The notes under the pieces were generated by a model that was not told the origin of the DNA, did no database searches, and saw nothing but the letters and a program-made list of their open reading frames with translations. A program made the translations under genes and the position numbers. This document shows positions 31,979 to 38,259 of a stretch of 39,867 bases of DNA, piece after piece. The stretch is taken from the NCBI GenBank assembly GCA_902783435.1, contig CACZQV010000031.1:1-39867 (forward strand). Direction: 5' to 3'. The stretch is from an uncultured Erysipelotrichaceae bacterium. GTDB lineage: Bacteria; Bacillota_I; Bacilli_A; RF39; UBA660. Every line of letters begins with the position of its first letter. The first letter of the stretch is position 1.

Positions 31979-32542
31979 ATGAATAAATCAATAAAACTAT
32001 TAATATTAATAATATTAAGTCTATCAGTATATTTTATTTATACTTATACAAATAAACCAATAAAAGTATTAATTCTAGGAGATAAAAACATAACCTTTTC
32101 AAATATCTCAGTAATAATAAACAATAAGTATGCGATGAATAATCTTTCTACGAAGCATTTACTTGAAAAAATAAAACTAGAAAGAAATATTAAAAGAGAA
32201 TTAATAGAATCTCATTATTTAATACTAAGAGTAGGTTATAATGATTTACTATATGATTTAAGCTTAGAAGATGATATAAATAACCATCATTTCAATAAGA
32301 TAACTAAAAGCATAAAAACTGATTATAATAATTTAATAAACGAAATAAGAAAATATTATAAAAATAAAATAATAGTAGTAGGCTATCCTAGAACAAAAAA
32401 AGAAGATTATTATTTAAATATAGGTATAAAAAAATTAAATAAAATTCTAAGAAATAATAAAGAAATAACCTATATTGATACATATTATTGTCAAAATAAA
32501 GGTATAGAAGATAAAATAATTAATGAAATACTTGCAAAATAA
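31979..32542 (+). CDS. Membrane-anchored degenerate SGNH-hydrolase-like protein
   Basis: A 187-residue protein with one N-terminal membrane helix (about 5-24) and an external domain. The fold clues are SGNH/GDSL-like: VLILGDKNITF near 30-40 in the place of the GDS block, LRVGYNDLLYD near 82-92 in the place of the GxND block, and a late IVVGYPR strand. The catalytic serine is replaced (GDK), and the C-terminal DxxH block is not seen, so it is probably not an active esterase. It occupies the site between murA and rpmE where Bacillus has glpX and rho. GGAGGAATC precedes the ATG. Codon use is even more AT-rich than its neighbours. Confidence 0.55.
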   Translation: MNKSIKLLILIILSLSVYFIYTYTNKPIKVLILGDKNITFSNISVIINNKYAMNNLSTKHLLEKIKLERNIKRELIESHYLILRVGYNDLLYDLSLEDDINNHHFNKITKSIKTDYNNLINEIRKYYKNKIIVVGYPRTKKEDYYLNIGIKKLNKILRNNKEITYIDTYYCQNKGIEDKIINEILAK

Positions 32543-32560
32543 TAAAATATTTGATATATT
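32532..32560 (+). promoter_or_regulatory. Promoter of rpmE
   Basis: TTGCAA at 32532-32537, 17-bp spacer, and extended -10 TGATATATT with TATATT at 32555-32560. The -35 lies in the last codons of the preceding gene. Confidence 0.55.
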
Positions 32561-32566
32561 AATAAC

Positions 32567-32619
32567 GCAATTTATATATCTATGACGAAAAAATTCGTTA
32601 TGGCGGAAGGAGAGATAGT
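32567..32619 (+). promoter_or_regulatory. rpmE leader hairpin
   Basis: A hairpin ATGACGAA (32582-32589) with TTCGTTAT (32594-32601), 4-nt loop, directly before GGCGGAAGGAG, the rpmE ribosome-binding region. Ribosomal leaders upstream of rpmE are known in Firmicutes; this may be one, but I cannot check the consensus. Confidence 0.45.
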
Positions 32620-32838
32620 ATGAAAAAAGATATACATCCAGAAATAAAAGATTGTACAGTTACATGTGCTTGTGGAAATACATTTACTTGTAAATCTACT
32701 AAATCAGAAATAAATGTTGAAATTTGTTCAGAATGTCATCCATTCTATACAGGAAAACAAAGTAGAGCTTCACGTGCAGGACGTGTTGATAAATTCAACA
32801 AAAAATATGGATATACACAAGAAAAAGCAGCTGAATAA
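32620..32838 (+). CDS. rpmE: 50S ribosomal protein L31 (zinc-binding type)
   Basis: A 72-residue L31 with the opening [22 protein letters not shown] and [10 protein letters not shown]. Cysteines at CAC and CSEC make the zinc-binding C+ form, expressed when zinc is sufficient. It has AAGGAGAGATAGT before the ATG, its own promoter and a terminator, so it is monocistronic. Confidence 0.95.
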   Translation: MKKDIHPEIKDCTVTCACGNTFTCKSTKSEINVEICSECHPFYTGKQSRASRAGRVDKFNKKYGYTQEKAAE

Positions 32839-32850
32839 TCTGCTTTTTTA
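32822..32850 (+). terminator. Intrinsic terminator after rpmE
   Basis: Nine-base-pair stem AAAAAGCAG with CTGCTTTTT, loop of 9 nt containing the stop codon. Confidence 0.75.
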
Positions 32851-32892
32851 TTTACAAAGTTATAAGTATAATACTATAAAAAACATAAATTA

Positions 32893-32901
32893 TGTTATAA
32901 T
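32893..32901 (+). promoter_or_regulatory. Promoter of rpiB-DUF1146
   Basis: Extended -10 TGTTATAAT with TATAAT at 32896-32901, 23 bases before the start codon. No clear -35. Confidence 0.6.
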
Positions 32902-32924
32902 AATCTAAAAAAGGAGAGATTAAT

Positions 32925-33362
32925 ATGAAAATAGGAATTGCTAGTGATCATAGAGGTTATAAACTAAAAGAACAAATAAAAGAACAAATAACTGATATAA
33001 AAGTAATTGATTATGGAACAAATTCTGAAGAAATATGTGATTATCCGGATTATGCTTTTAAATTAGGAGAGGCAGTAGTAAATAAAGAAGTAGATCTAGG
33101 AGTAGCTATTTGTGGTTCAGGTATAGGTATAGGTATAGCTTGTAATAAAGTAAAAGGAATTAGATGTGCTACAGTAAGAACAATAGAAGATGTTAAAATG
33201 ACAAGAAATGATAATAATGCAAATATAATTGCTATTGGAGAAAAAACTGATATAAAAACTGCAATAAAACTAATTGATGCCATGGTTAATACACCATTTG
33301 CTGGTATAGATAGATATAAAAGAAGAATTAATAAAATGAGAGATTATGAGGAAAGTAAATAA
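32925..33362 (+). CDS. rpiB: Ribose-5-phosphate isomerase B
   Basis: Interconverts ribose 5-phosphate and ribulose 5-phosphate. 145 residues. IASDHRGYKLK near the N terminus, the catalytic cysteine C63 in ICGSGIGIGIACNKVKGIRCA, and the NDNNANIIAIG stretch are diagnostic of the RpiB/LacAB family. It could also act on allose or galactose phosphates, but a single copy near prmC-spoIIR-mntP matches rpiB (ywlF) of Bacillus. AAAAGGAGAGA precedes the ATG. The last base of its stop is shared with the next start (TAATG). Confidence 0.92.
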   Translation: MKIGIASDHRGYKLKEQIKEQITDIKVIDYGTNSEEICDYPDYAFKLGEAVVNKEVDLGVAICGSGIGIGIACNKVKGIRCATVRTIEDVKMTRNDNNANIIAIGEKTDIKTAIKLIDAMVNTPFAGIDRYKRRINKMRDYEESK

Positions 33363-33559
33363 TGAGTGGTAAATTCTTTCTATATGCAGTAGTAACAATA
33401 CTAGTAATATGGGCTATGGATTCTATTAATATAAGTGGAATATTTAAAAAGAATAAAATAATTCAAGCTCGAGTATTTTACTTTCTATTAGGTATTTCTA
33501 TGATATATTTAATAACCAGTTTTATAATGGATATATTTACTTCTATAAAAATTTTATAA
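33362..33559 (+). CDS. DUF1146 family small membrane protein (YwzB-like)
   Basis: A 65-residue protein with two membrane helices (about 4-22 and 38-60) joined by a basic loop. The pattern W.MDSI...IFKKNKIIQARVFYFLLGISMIYLITSF fits DUF1146 (YwzB), which lies near spoIIQ and mbl in Bacillus too. Function unknown. It overlaps the rpiB stop by one base, so it is translated with rpiB. Confidence 0.75.
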   Translation: MSGKFFLYAVVTILVIWAMDSINISGIFKKNKIIQARVFYFLLGISMIYLITSFIMDIFTSIKIL

Positions 33560-33610
33560 AAGTAAGTATATTTCTTTTTTTTTGGGTAAAACTTATACTG
33601 AGGTGAAAAT

Positions 33611-34237
33611 ATGATAAGAAAAAGATTGAAGTATAAGTACCTATTTCTTTTTACTGGAGTATTCGCAATACTTACTGTCCTAGCTATTGGTATGAATATA
33701 AGTTCAGATTTAAAAACAATAGATGAAGATGAATATATAACAGAAGATGTTATAAATGATCAACCTGTTGTAAATACTACTTCTAAAATAATCAACCCAT
33801 ATTTAGATCAAGGAGTAACTATAGGAAAAAACTATTATGATTATAAAGGAGAAGAAAAAGATCAAGTAAATTCTATATTAAAACATGATAATACATATAT
33901 ACAAAATAGTGGAATAGATTATATAAATGAAAATAAATTTGATATTATAGCTATTTTAGATGGAACAGTAACAGACATTAAAGATGATGATACTTTAGGT
34001 AAGTGTATAGAAATAAAACACGATAATAATTTGATTTCTATATATCAAAGTCTAGGCGAAATAAAAGTAAAAAAAGGAGATATAATTACTCAAGGACAAG
34101 TACTAGGTACTAGTGGAGAAAATGAATTAGATAAAGATTTAGGTAATCATTTACATTTTGAAATGTATGAGAATGGTGGAAATGTTAATCCTAATAATTA
34201 TCTAAATAAAGAAATACCATCAAAAAAGGAAAATTAA
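33611..34237 (+). CDS. spoIIQ: SpoIIQ-like degenerate LytM (M23) protein
   Basis: A 208-residue protein with one N-terminal membrane helix (about 9-29), a linker, and a LytM domain (about 85-195). The first zinc ligand is changed: HxxxD reads NSGID at 99-103, while HLH is kept at 180-182, so it is unlikely to be a working peptidase. Loss of this histidine is a known trait of Bacillus SpoIIQ, which instead binds SpoIIIAH to link forespore and mother cell during engulfment. Gene order DUF1146-spoIIQ-mbl also supports this. SpoIID and spoIIID, which I recall in this region in Bacillus, are absent. TGAGGTGAAAAT precedes the ATG. Confidence 0.72.
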   Translation: MIRKRLKYKYLFLFTGVFAILTVLAIGMNISSDLKTIDEDEYITEDVINDQPVVNTTSKIINPYLDQGVTIGKNYYDYKGEEKDQVNSILKHDNTYIQNSGIDYINENKFDIIAILDGTVTDIKDDDTLGKCIEIKHDNNLISIYQSLGEIKVKKGDIITQGQVLGTSGENELDKDLGNHLHFEMYENGGNVNPNNYLNKEIPSKKEN

Positions 34238-34249
34238 TTCCTTTTTTTT
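34222..34249 (+). terminator. Intrinsic terminator after spoIIQ-like gene
   Basis: Ten-base-pair stem AAAAAAGGAA with TTCCTTTTTT, 6-nt loop, overlapping the stop codon. Confidence 0.8.
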
Positions 34250-34269
34250 AATATATTTAAATAAATATA

Positions 34270-34278
34270 TGATAAAAT
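34270..34278 (+). promoter_or_regulatory. Promoter of mbl
   Basis: Extended -10 TGATAAAAT with TAAAAT at 34273-34278. The predicted start near 34285 excludes the upstream in-frame ATGs at 34277 and 34283, which supports the ATG at 34301. Confidence 0.5.
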
Positions 34279-34300
34279 GATAATGGAAGGATTGAAGATT

Positions 34301-35296
34301 ATGCTAGCAAAAGATATTGGAATTGATTTAGGAACAGCAAATGTATTAATTTATATTAAGGGGCGCGGTATTGTATTAAACGAACCTAGCGTAGTTGTTA
34401 TAGATACAGAAACTAAAAAAGTAATTGCCGTAGGTAGTGAAGCAAATGAAATGTTAGGAAGAACTCCAGGTAAAGTAAAAGCTATAAAACCTATGAAAGA
34501 TGGGGTAATAGCAGACTTTGAATTAACAGAGATAATGTTAAATGAATTTATTAAGAAAGCAAAAGCAAGACGTGTAATTACAAGACCAAGGATATTAATA
34601 TGTTGTCCAACTAATATTACACCAGTAGAAAAAAATGCTATTAAAGAAGCTGCTGAGAGAACTGGTGCAAGAAAAGTTTATATTGAAGAAGAACCAAAGG
34701 TAGCTGCTATGGGAGCTGGAATGGATATTTCTAAACCACAAGCAAACATGGTGCTAGATATTGGTGGAGGTACTACAGATATCGCAATATTATCATTAAA
34801 TGGAATAGTATCATCAGCTTCTATTAAATTAGCTGGTAATCAATTAGACCAAGATATTATAAAATATATAAGAGAAACATATAAACTATTAATTGGAGAA
34901 AAAACAGCCGAAGATATTAAAATTAATTTTGCTAATATTTATAAACCAAGTAAAAAAGAAAAATTAGAAGTAAGAGGAAGAGATTTAATAACAGGACTTC
35001 CTAAAGCAATTGAAATAACTCAAGATGAAACAAAAGAAGCAATGGAAGATACTGTAAATAGAATGATAAAAGCATGTAAAGGAGTTTTAGAACAAACACC
35101 ACCAGAATTATCCGCAGATATTGTGGAAAAAGGTGTAATACTAACTGGTGGAGGAGCACTTTTAACAGGACTTGTGGAAAGATTAGAAGAAGAATTAACA
35201 ATACCTGTATTAATAGCAGAAACACCACTAACATGTGTTGCAGAGGGAACAGGAGTATTACTAGATAATAGAAAATTATTAGAAGAAGACCAATAG
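34301..35296 (+). CDS. mbl: MreB-family actin, Mbl type
   Basis: A bacterial actin that guides lateral wall synthesis in rod cells. 331 residues from the ATG at 34301. The phosphate-1 motif GIDLGTANVLIYIKGRGIVLNEPSVV, the MLDIGGGTTDIA phosphate-2 motif near 155-165 and VILTGGGALL near 285-295 mark the family. Start chosen because GGAAGG lies 10 bases before it and because Mbl proteins begin M-FAKDIGIDLGTANVLI. Placement after the spoIIQ-like gene points to Mbl rather than MreB, which normally pairs with mreCD (absent here). Confidence 0.9.
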   Translation: MLAKDIGIDLGTANVLIYIKGRGIVLNEPSVVVIDTETKKVIAVGSEANEMLGRTPGKVKAIKPMKDGVIADFELTEIMLNEFIKKAKARRVITRPRILICCPTNITPVEKNAIKEAAERTGARKVYIEEEPKVAAMGAGMDISKPQANMVLDIGGGTTDIAILSLNGIVSSASIKLAGNQLDQDIIKYIRETYKLLIGEKTAEDIKINFANIYKPSKKEKLEVRGRDLITGLPKAIEITQDETKEAMEDTVNRMIKACKGVLEQTPPELSADIVEKGVILTGGGALLTGLVERLEEELTIPVLIAETPLTCVAEGTGVLLDNRKLLEEDQ

Positions 35297-35310
35297 TATT
35301 GTCTTTTTCT
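35284..35310 (+). terminator. Terminator after mbl
   Basis: Stem AAGA plus CAAT with ATTG plus TCTT, a single bulged C and a 3-nt loop, followed by a T-rich run interrupted by Cs. Overlaps the stop codon; moderate strength. Confidence 0.55.
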
Positions 35311-35328
35311 TTTTCTTTTTGATATAAT
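35299..35328 (+). promoter_or_regulatory. Promoter of the tagO-like gene
   Basis: TTGTCT at 35299-35304, 18-bp spacer, and extended -10 TGATATAAT with TATAAT at 35323-35328. Confidence 0.6.
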
Positions 35329-35350
35329 TTTATTAGAAAGAAGTGAGTAG

Positions 35351-36433
35351 ATGAAAATACAATTATTTTATGCAGCTAGAATTGTTATAGTAACATTTAT
35401 ATTCTCAGCACTAGTAATGTTTTTAATGAGAAAAATAGCTGTTCATATTAATGCGATGGATATTCCTACAAATGCAGAAGGAAATAGACATATTCATAAA
35501 AAGCCAATGCCAAAACTAGGTGGACTTGGAATATTTTTAGGATTCTTATTTGGATATATGCTCTTTGGAGAACAAAGTATTAGAATGAACTCTATACTTA
35601 TTGGTAGTTTTATTATAGTTTTGATGGGAATAGTTGATGACCTAAATCCAGTAAAAGCAAAATATAGATTCTTAGTTCACATAGTAGCTGCCAGTGTAAT
35701 AGTTTTCTATGGTGGAATACTATTAGATAATATTACCGCTTTTGGATATTATTTTAACTTTGGAATATTATCATATCCATTAACTATATTATTTATAGTA
35801 GCATGTACAGATATTATAGATTTAATAGATGGACTAGATGGTTTAAGTGGAGGAATATGTTCAATCTTCTATTTAACAATCGCAATTATAGGATTTTTCC
35901 AAGGAAGAGCTGGAACACTAGTTATGATATTAACTTTAATTATGCTAGGTTCTACATTAGGATTCTTAATGCATAACTTTCATCCAGCTAAGATATTTGC
36001 AGGAGACTGTGTTACATTTATGGGATTCATAATTGCAGTTATAACATTATTAGAATTTAAAGGACCTGCATTAATATCATTCTTTATACCATTAATAATA
36101 TTAGGAATACCTATTTTAGATACATTATTCGCAATTATAAGAAGATTATTAAAAGGACAACCACCATTCCAAGCAGATAAACAACATCTACATCATCAAT
36201 TACTTGGAATGAACTTTTCACAAACAACTACAGTATTAATAATCTATGCAATAAATATACTATTTGCTGCTGCCGCAATTTTCTTCACAATAATAGATCC
36301 AAAAATAGGTCAAATATTATTTATAATAATATTTATAATAGTAATGTGGTTCGTACTACATACCACAATCATCTCAGATAAAACACCAAAACACACAGAA
36401 AAAATTTTAGAAAAAATAAAACTAAAAAAGTAA
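35351..36433 (+). CDS. tagO: Undecaprenyl-phosphate GlcNAc-1-phosphate transferase (TagO/WecA type)
   Basis: A 360-residue membrane enzyme of the MraY/WecA/TagO family that loads an N-acetylhexosamine phosphate on undecaprenyl phosphate. About ten hydrophobic segments. Family signatures: HIHKKPMPKLGGLGIFLGF near 48-66, DDLNPVKAKYRF near 97-108, and the Mg-binding DIIDLIDGLDGLSGG near 153-167, plus LHHQLLG near the C-terminal third. It would start teichoic acid or other wall glycopolymer synthesis. It is not MraY, as no mur genes flank it. Precise substrate is inferred; no downstream tag genes are in the window. Confidence 0.85.
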   Translation: MKIQLFYAARIVIVTFIFSALVMFLMRKIAVHINAMDIPTNAEGNRHIHKKPMPKLGGLGIFLGFLFGYMLFGEQSIRMNSILIGSFIIVLMGIVDDLNPVKAKYRFLVHIVAASVIVFYGGILLDNITAFGYYFNFGILSYPLTILFIVACTDIIDLIDGLDGLSGGICSIFYLTIAIIGFFQGRAGTLVMILTLIMLGSTLGFLMHNFHPAKIFAGDCVTFMGFIIAVITLLEFKGPALISFFIPLIILGIPILDTLFAIIRRLLKGQPPFQADKQHLHHQLLGMNFSQTTTVLIIYAINILFAAAAIFFTIIDPKIGQILFIIIFIIVMWFVLHTTIISDKTPKHTEKILEKIKLKK

Positions 36434-36460
36434 AGAACATGTAAATGTTCTTTTTCTTTT
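36432..36460 (+). terminator. Intrinsic terminator after the tagO-like gene
   Basis: Nine-base-pair stem AAAGAACAT with ATGTTCTTT, GTAA loop, T-rich tail. Confidence 0.8.
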
Positions 36461-36491
36461 ATATTTAAAAAATATTATTGTATTAATAAAA

Positions 36492-36500
36492 TGATACAAT
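36492..36500 (+). promoter_or_regulatory. Promoter of the LytTR regulator gene
   Basis: Extended -10 TGATACAAT with TACAAT at 36495-36500. The expected start near 36507 leaves a leader of about 13 nt and excludes the in-frame ATG at 36499. Confidence 0.5.
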
Positions 36501-36519
36501 GATAAAGGTGCGTGATAAA

Positions 36520-37242
36520 ATGATAGACTTTATAATACTAGAAGATGAACTTATATATGTTCATAAATATAATAAAATAATAGATAAAATAATGATGAAT
36601 TATGATATTAATTATAATCTAATTGTTTATGATAACTATAATACAAAAATAGATAAATTTCTAAAAAATGACAACTTTAAAGTATATATTTTGTATTATA
36701 ATGACACAAAAAATACTTTAGAGATGATTAAATATATAAGAGAAAGATTAGATGACTGGGAATCTTTAATAATAATTACTTATAAAGATAAAAAATACAA
36801 AACAAAGCTTATAAAAGAAAGTATGTTTATAGTAGATTATATAAATAAAAATAAAAGTATTATTCCCAAAATAACTAGAGCTATTCAAATATGTTTAAAG
36901 AACTTTGATAGAAGACCAAATTCATTAAGGTATAGTTATAAGAATATAATATATAATATTGAATTTAAGAAAATACTTTATATAGAAAAAGAACAAGATA
37001 ATAAAAGATGCATAATTAAAACAACTAATAATGATTATTATATTCCAGGTACAATTAAACAAATATATAGTTTATTAGATAAAAGATTTATTAAAAGTAG
37101 TAGAAGTTGTATTATCAATATAGAACAAATTTCAACTTATGATATAAAAACTAATACAATTACTTTTAAAAATAAAACTAAACTAAATACTATATCTAGA
37201 GATAATAAAAAAGATATAATTAATTATCTAAGAAGAGTGTAA
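36520..37242 (+). CDS. LytTR regulator with a pseudo-receiver domain
   Basis: A 240-residue response-regulator-like protein. The N-terminal receiver-like fold (about 1-120) keeps the acidic pair E8 D9 after MIDFIIL. The expected phospho-aspartate strand reads VYILYYND (55-62), with tyrosine where aspartate should be, so normal phosphorylation is doubtful. The C-terminal LytTR DNA-binding domain covers about 140-240, with IEFKKILYIEKEQDNKRCII and SRSCIINIEQI as family landmarks. No histidine kinase is adjacent. I chose ATG at 36520, 11 bases after AAAGG. The strong A/T codon bias and short leader suggest low expression. Confidence 0.8.
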   Translation: MIDFIILEDELIYVHKYNKIIDKIMMNYDINYNLIVYDNYNTKIDKFLKNDNFKVYILYYNDTKNTLEMIKYIRERLDDWESLIIITYKDKKYKTKLIKESMFIVDYINKNKSIIPKITRAIQICLKNFDRRPNSLRYSYKNIIYNIEFKKILYIEKEQDNKRCIIKTTNNDYYIPGTIKQIYSLLDKRFIKSSRSCIINIEQISTYDIKTNTITFKNKTKLNTISRDNKKDIINYLRRV

Positions 37243-37330
37243 TAATTTGTCGATAAAACTAATAAAATTACCAAAAACCACCTCAAATATACAAGTTAAA
37301 GAAAAATATAAAAAAAGGATTAATTTTTGT
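37243..37330. other. Intergenic stretch before csp
   Basis: AT-rich sequence of about 90 bases after the LytTR gene. I see no gene, clear terminator or repeat here; csp signals begin near 37328. Confidence 0.5.
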
Positions 37331-37336
37331 TATCAT
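37328..37336 (+). promoter_or_regulatory. Promoter of csp
   Basis: Extended -10 TGTTATCAT with TATCAT at 37331-37336; no clear -35. The expected start, about 37343, coincides with a small hairpin TACCAA/TTGGTA (37342-37358) at the 5' end of the message. Confidence 0.5.
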
Positions 37337-37382
37337 AAATTTACCAAAGATATTGGTAGAAGAGAGGTGTGTGAAGTAAGTG

Positions 37383-37598
37383 ATGACTGGACGCGTGAAA
37401 TGGTTTAATAATGATAAAGGATATGGATTTATCGGATTTAAAGAGAATGAAGATATATTTGTTCATTACTCGGCAATCGAAATAGATGGATATAAAACTT
37501 TATCAGAAAATCAACTAGTTGAATTTAAACTTATTGAGACTAGTAAAGGCTATCAAGCTATAAATGTTAGACTTTTAAAAGAAACTACAGCGGTGTAA
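37383..37598 (+). CDS. Cold shock protein (Csp family)
   Basis: A 71-residue single-stranded nucleic acid chaperone with the cold-shock OB fold. RNP1 is KGYGFIGF near 13-20, RNP2 IFVHYSAI near 26-33, after the opening TGRVKWFNNDKG. The start is ambiguous: GTG at 37380 is directly before the ATG, and GAGAGGTG lies 12-15 bases upstream of both, longer than usual. A short 5' hairpin and leader of about 40 nt precede it. A terminator follows. Confidence 0.93.
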   Translation: MTGRVKWFNNDKGYGFIGFKENEDIFVHYSAIEIDGYKTLSENQLVEFKLIETSKGYQAINVRLLKETTAV

Positions 37599-37616
37599 AA
37601 ATAGTAGTTTTTTTTT
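37582..37616 (+). terminator. Intrinsic terminator after csp
   Basis: Seven-base-pair stem AAACTAC with GTAGTTT around a 15-nt loop holding the stop codon, followed by Ts. Confidence 0.7.
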
Positions 37617-37624
37617 ATCTAATA

Positions 37625-37633
37625 TGGTATACT
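37625..37633 (+). promoter_or_regulatory. Promoter of hpf
   Basis: Extended -10 TGGTATACT with TATACT at 37628-37633, 22 bases before the start. No -35 in the preceding T run. Confidence 0.55.
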
Positions 37634-37655
37634 AAAATCACAAGGAGGCGATTGT

Positions 37656-38186
37656 ATGGAAATAAATATTCATGGTGATAAGATTAAAATTACTGATGCT
37701 ATGGGAGATTATATTGAAGAAAAGCTAGTGAGATTAGATAAGTATCTAGAAAATAGCGAAAACGTTCGCGCAAATGTAATAGCTAAAGTAAATGGACATC
37801 AACAAACAGTGGAAATTACCATACCTTTAAAATCATTTATTTTAAGATCGGAGGAAACACAAGACGACTTCTATGCTGCAGTAGATAAGACTATTGATAA
37901 GTTAGAAAGACAAATTAGAAAAAATAAAACTAAATTAATGTCTAGACCTGCAAAACCAAGCTATGATTTCAATTTTGAAATGATAGAAATAGAAGATGAA
38001 AAAGAAGAAAAGAAAATTGTTAAAAGAAAATCTATTGAAGTTAAACCAATGGATGAAGAAGAAGCAATTCTTCAAATGGAACTTCTAGGACATCAATTCT
38101 ATATGTACAAAGATGCTGAAACTAATAAACCAGCAGTTGTATATAAGAGAAATGATGGAAACTATGGAGTAATTGAATCAGAATAA
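37656..38186 (+). CDS. hpf: Long-form ribosome hibernation promoting factor
   Basis: A 176-residue long HPF that joins 70S ribosomes into inactive 100S dimers. The N-terminal ribosome-binding domain (about 1-98) has MEINIHGDKIKITDAMGDYIEEKLVRLDKYL and DDFYAAVDKTIDKLERQIRKNKTK. The C-terminal dimerisation domain (about 120-176) has RKSIEVKPMDEEEAILQMELLGHQFYMYKDAET. CAAGGAGGCGATTGT precedes the ATG. The hpf-secA order is the one found in Bacillus. Confidence 0.95.
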   Translation: MEINIHGDKIKITDAMGDYIEEKLVRLDKYLENSENVRANVIAKVNGHQQTVEITIPLKSFILRSEETQDDFYAAVDKTIDKLERQIRKNKTKLMSRPAKPSYDFNFEMIEIEDEKEEKKIVKRKSIEVKPMDEEEAILQMELLGHQFYMYKDAETNKPAVVYKRNDGNYGVIESE

Positions 38187-38192
38187 TAATAA

Positions 38193-38227
38193 AAAGTGAG
38201 AAAATCTTTATTTTCTCCTTTTTTTTT
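38193..38227 (+). terminator. Intrinsic terminator after hpf
   Basis: GAGAAAAT pairs with ATTTTCTC (CTTT loop), extended by AAAAAG with CTTTTT across a bulged T; T run follows. Confidence 0.8.
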
Positions 38228-38235
38228 GGTAAAAT
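38227..38235 (+). promoter_or_regulatory. Promoter of secA
   Basis: Extended -10 TGGTAAAAT with TAAAAT at 38230-38235, 24 bases before the start codon. No clear -35. Confidence 0.5.
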
Positions 38236-38259
38236 AGTAAGTTGTAAGGAGATAAGAAC

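Noticed and set aside
32770..32785. TTCACGTGCAGG in rpmE as a parS site
   Set aside because: The right arm does not match parS, and the sequence is explained by the rpmE codons.
32714..32908. Frame overlapping the end of rpmE and its terminator
   Set aside because: Runs through the rpmE terminator in another frame, lacks a ribosome-binding site and has no protein-like features.
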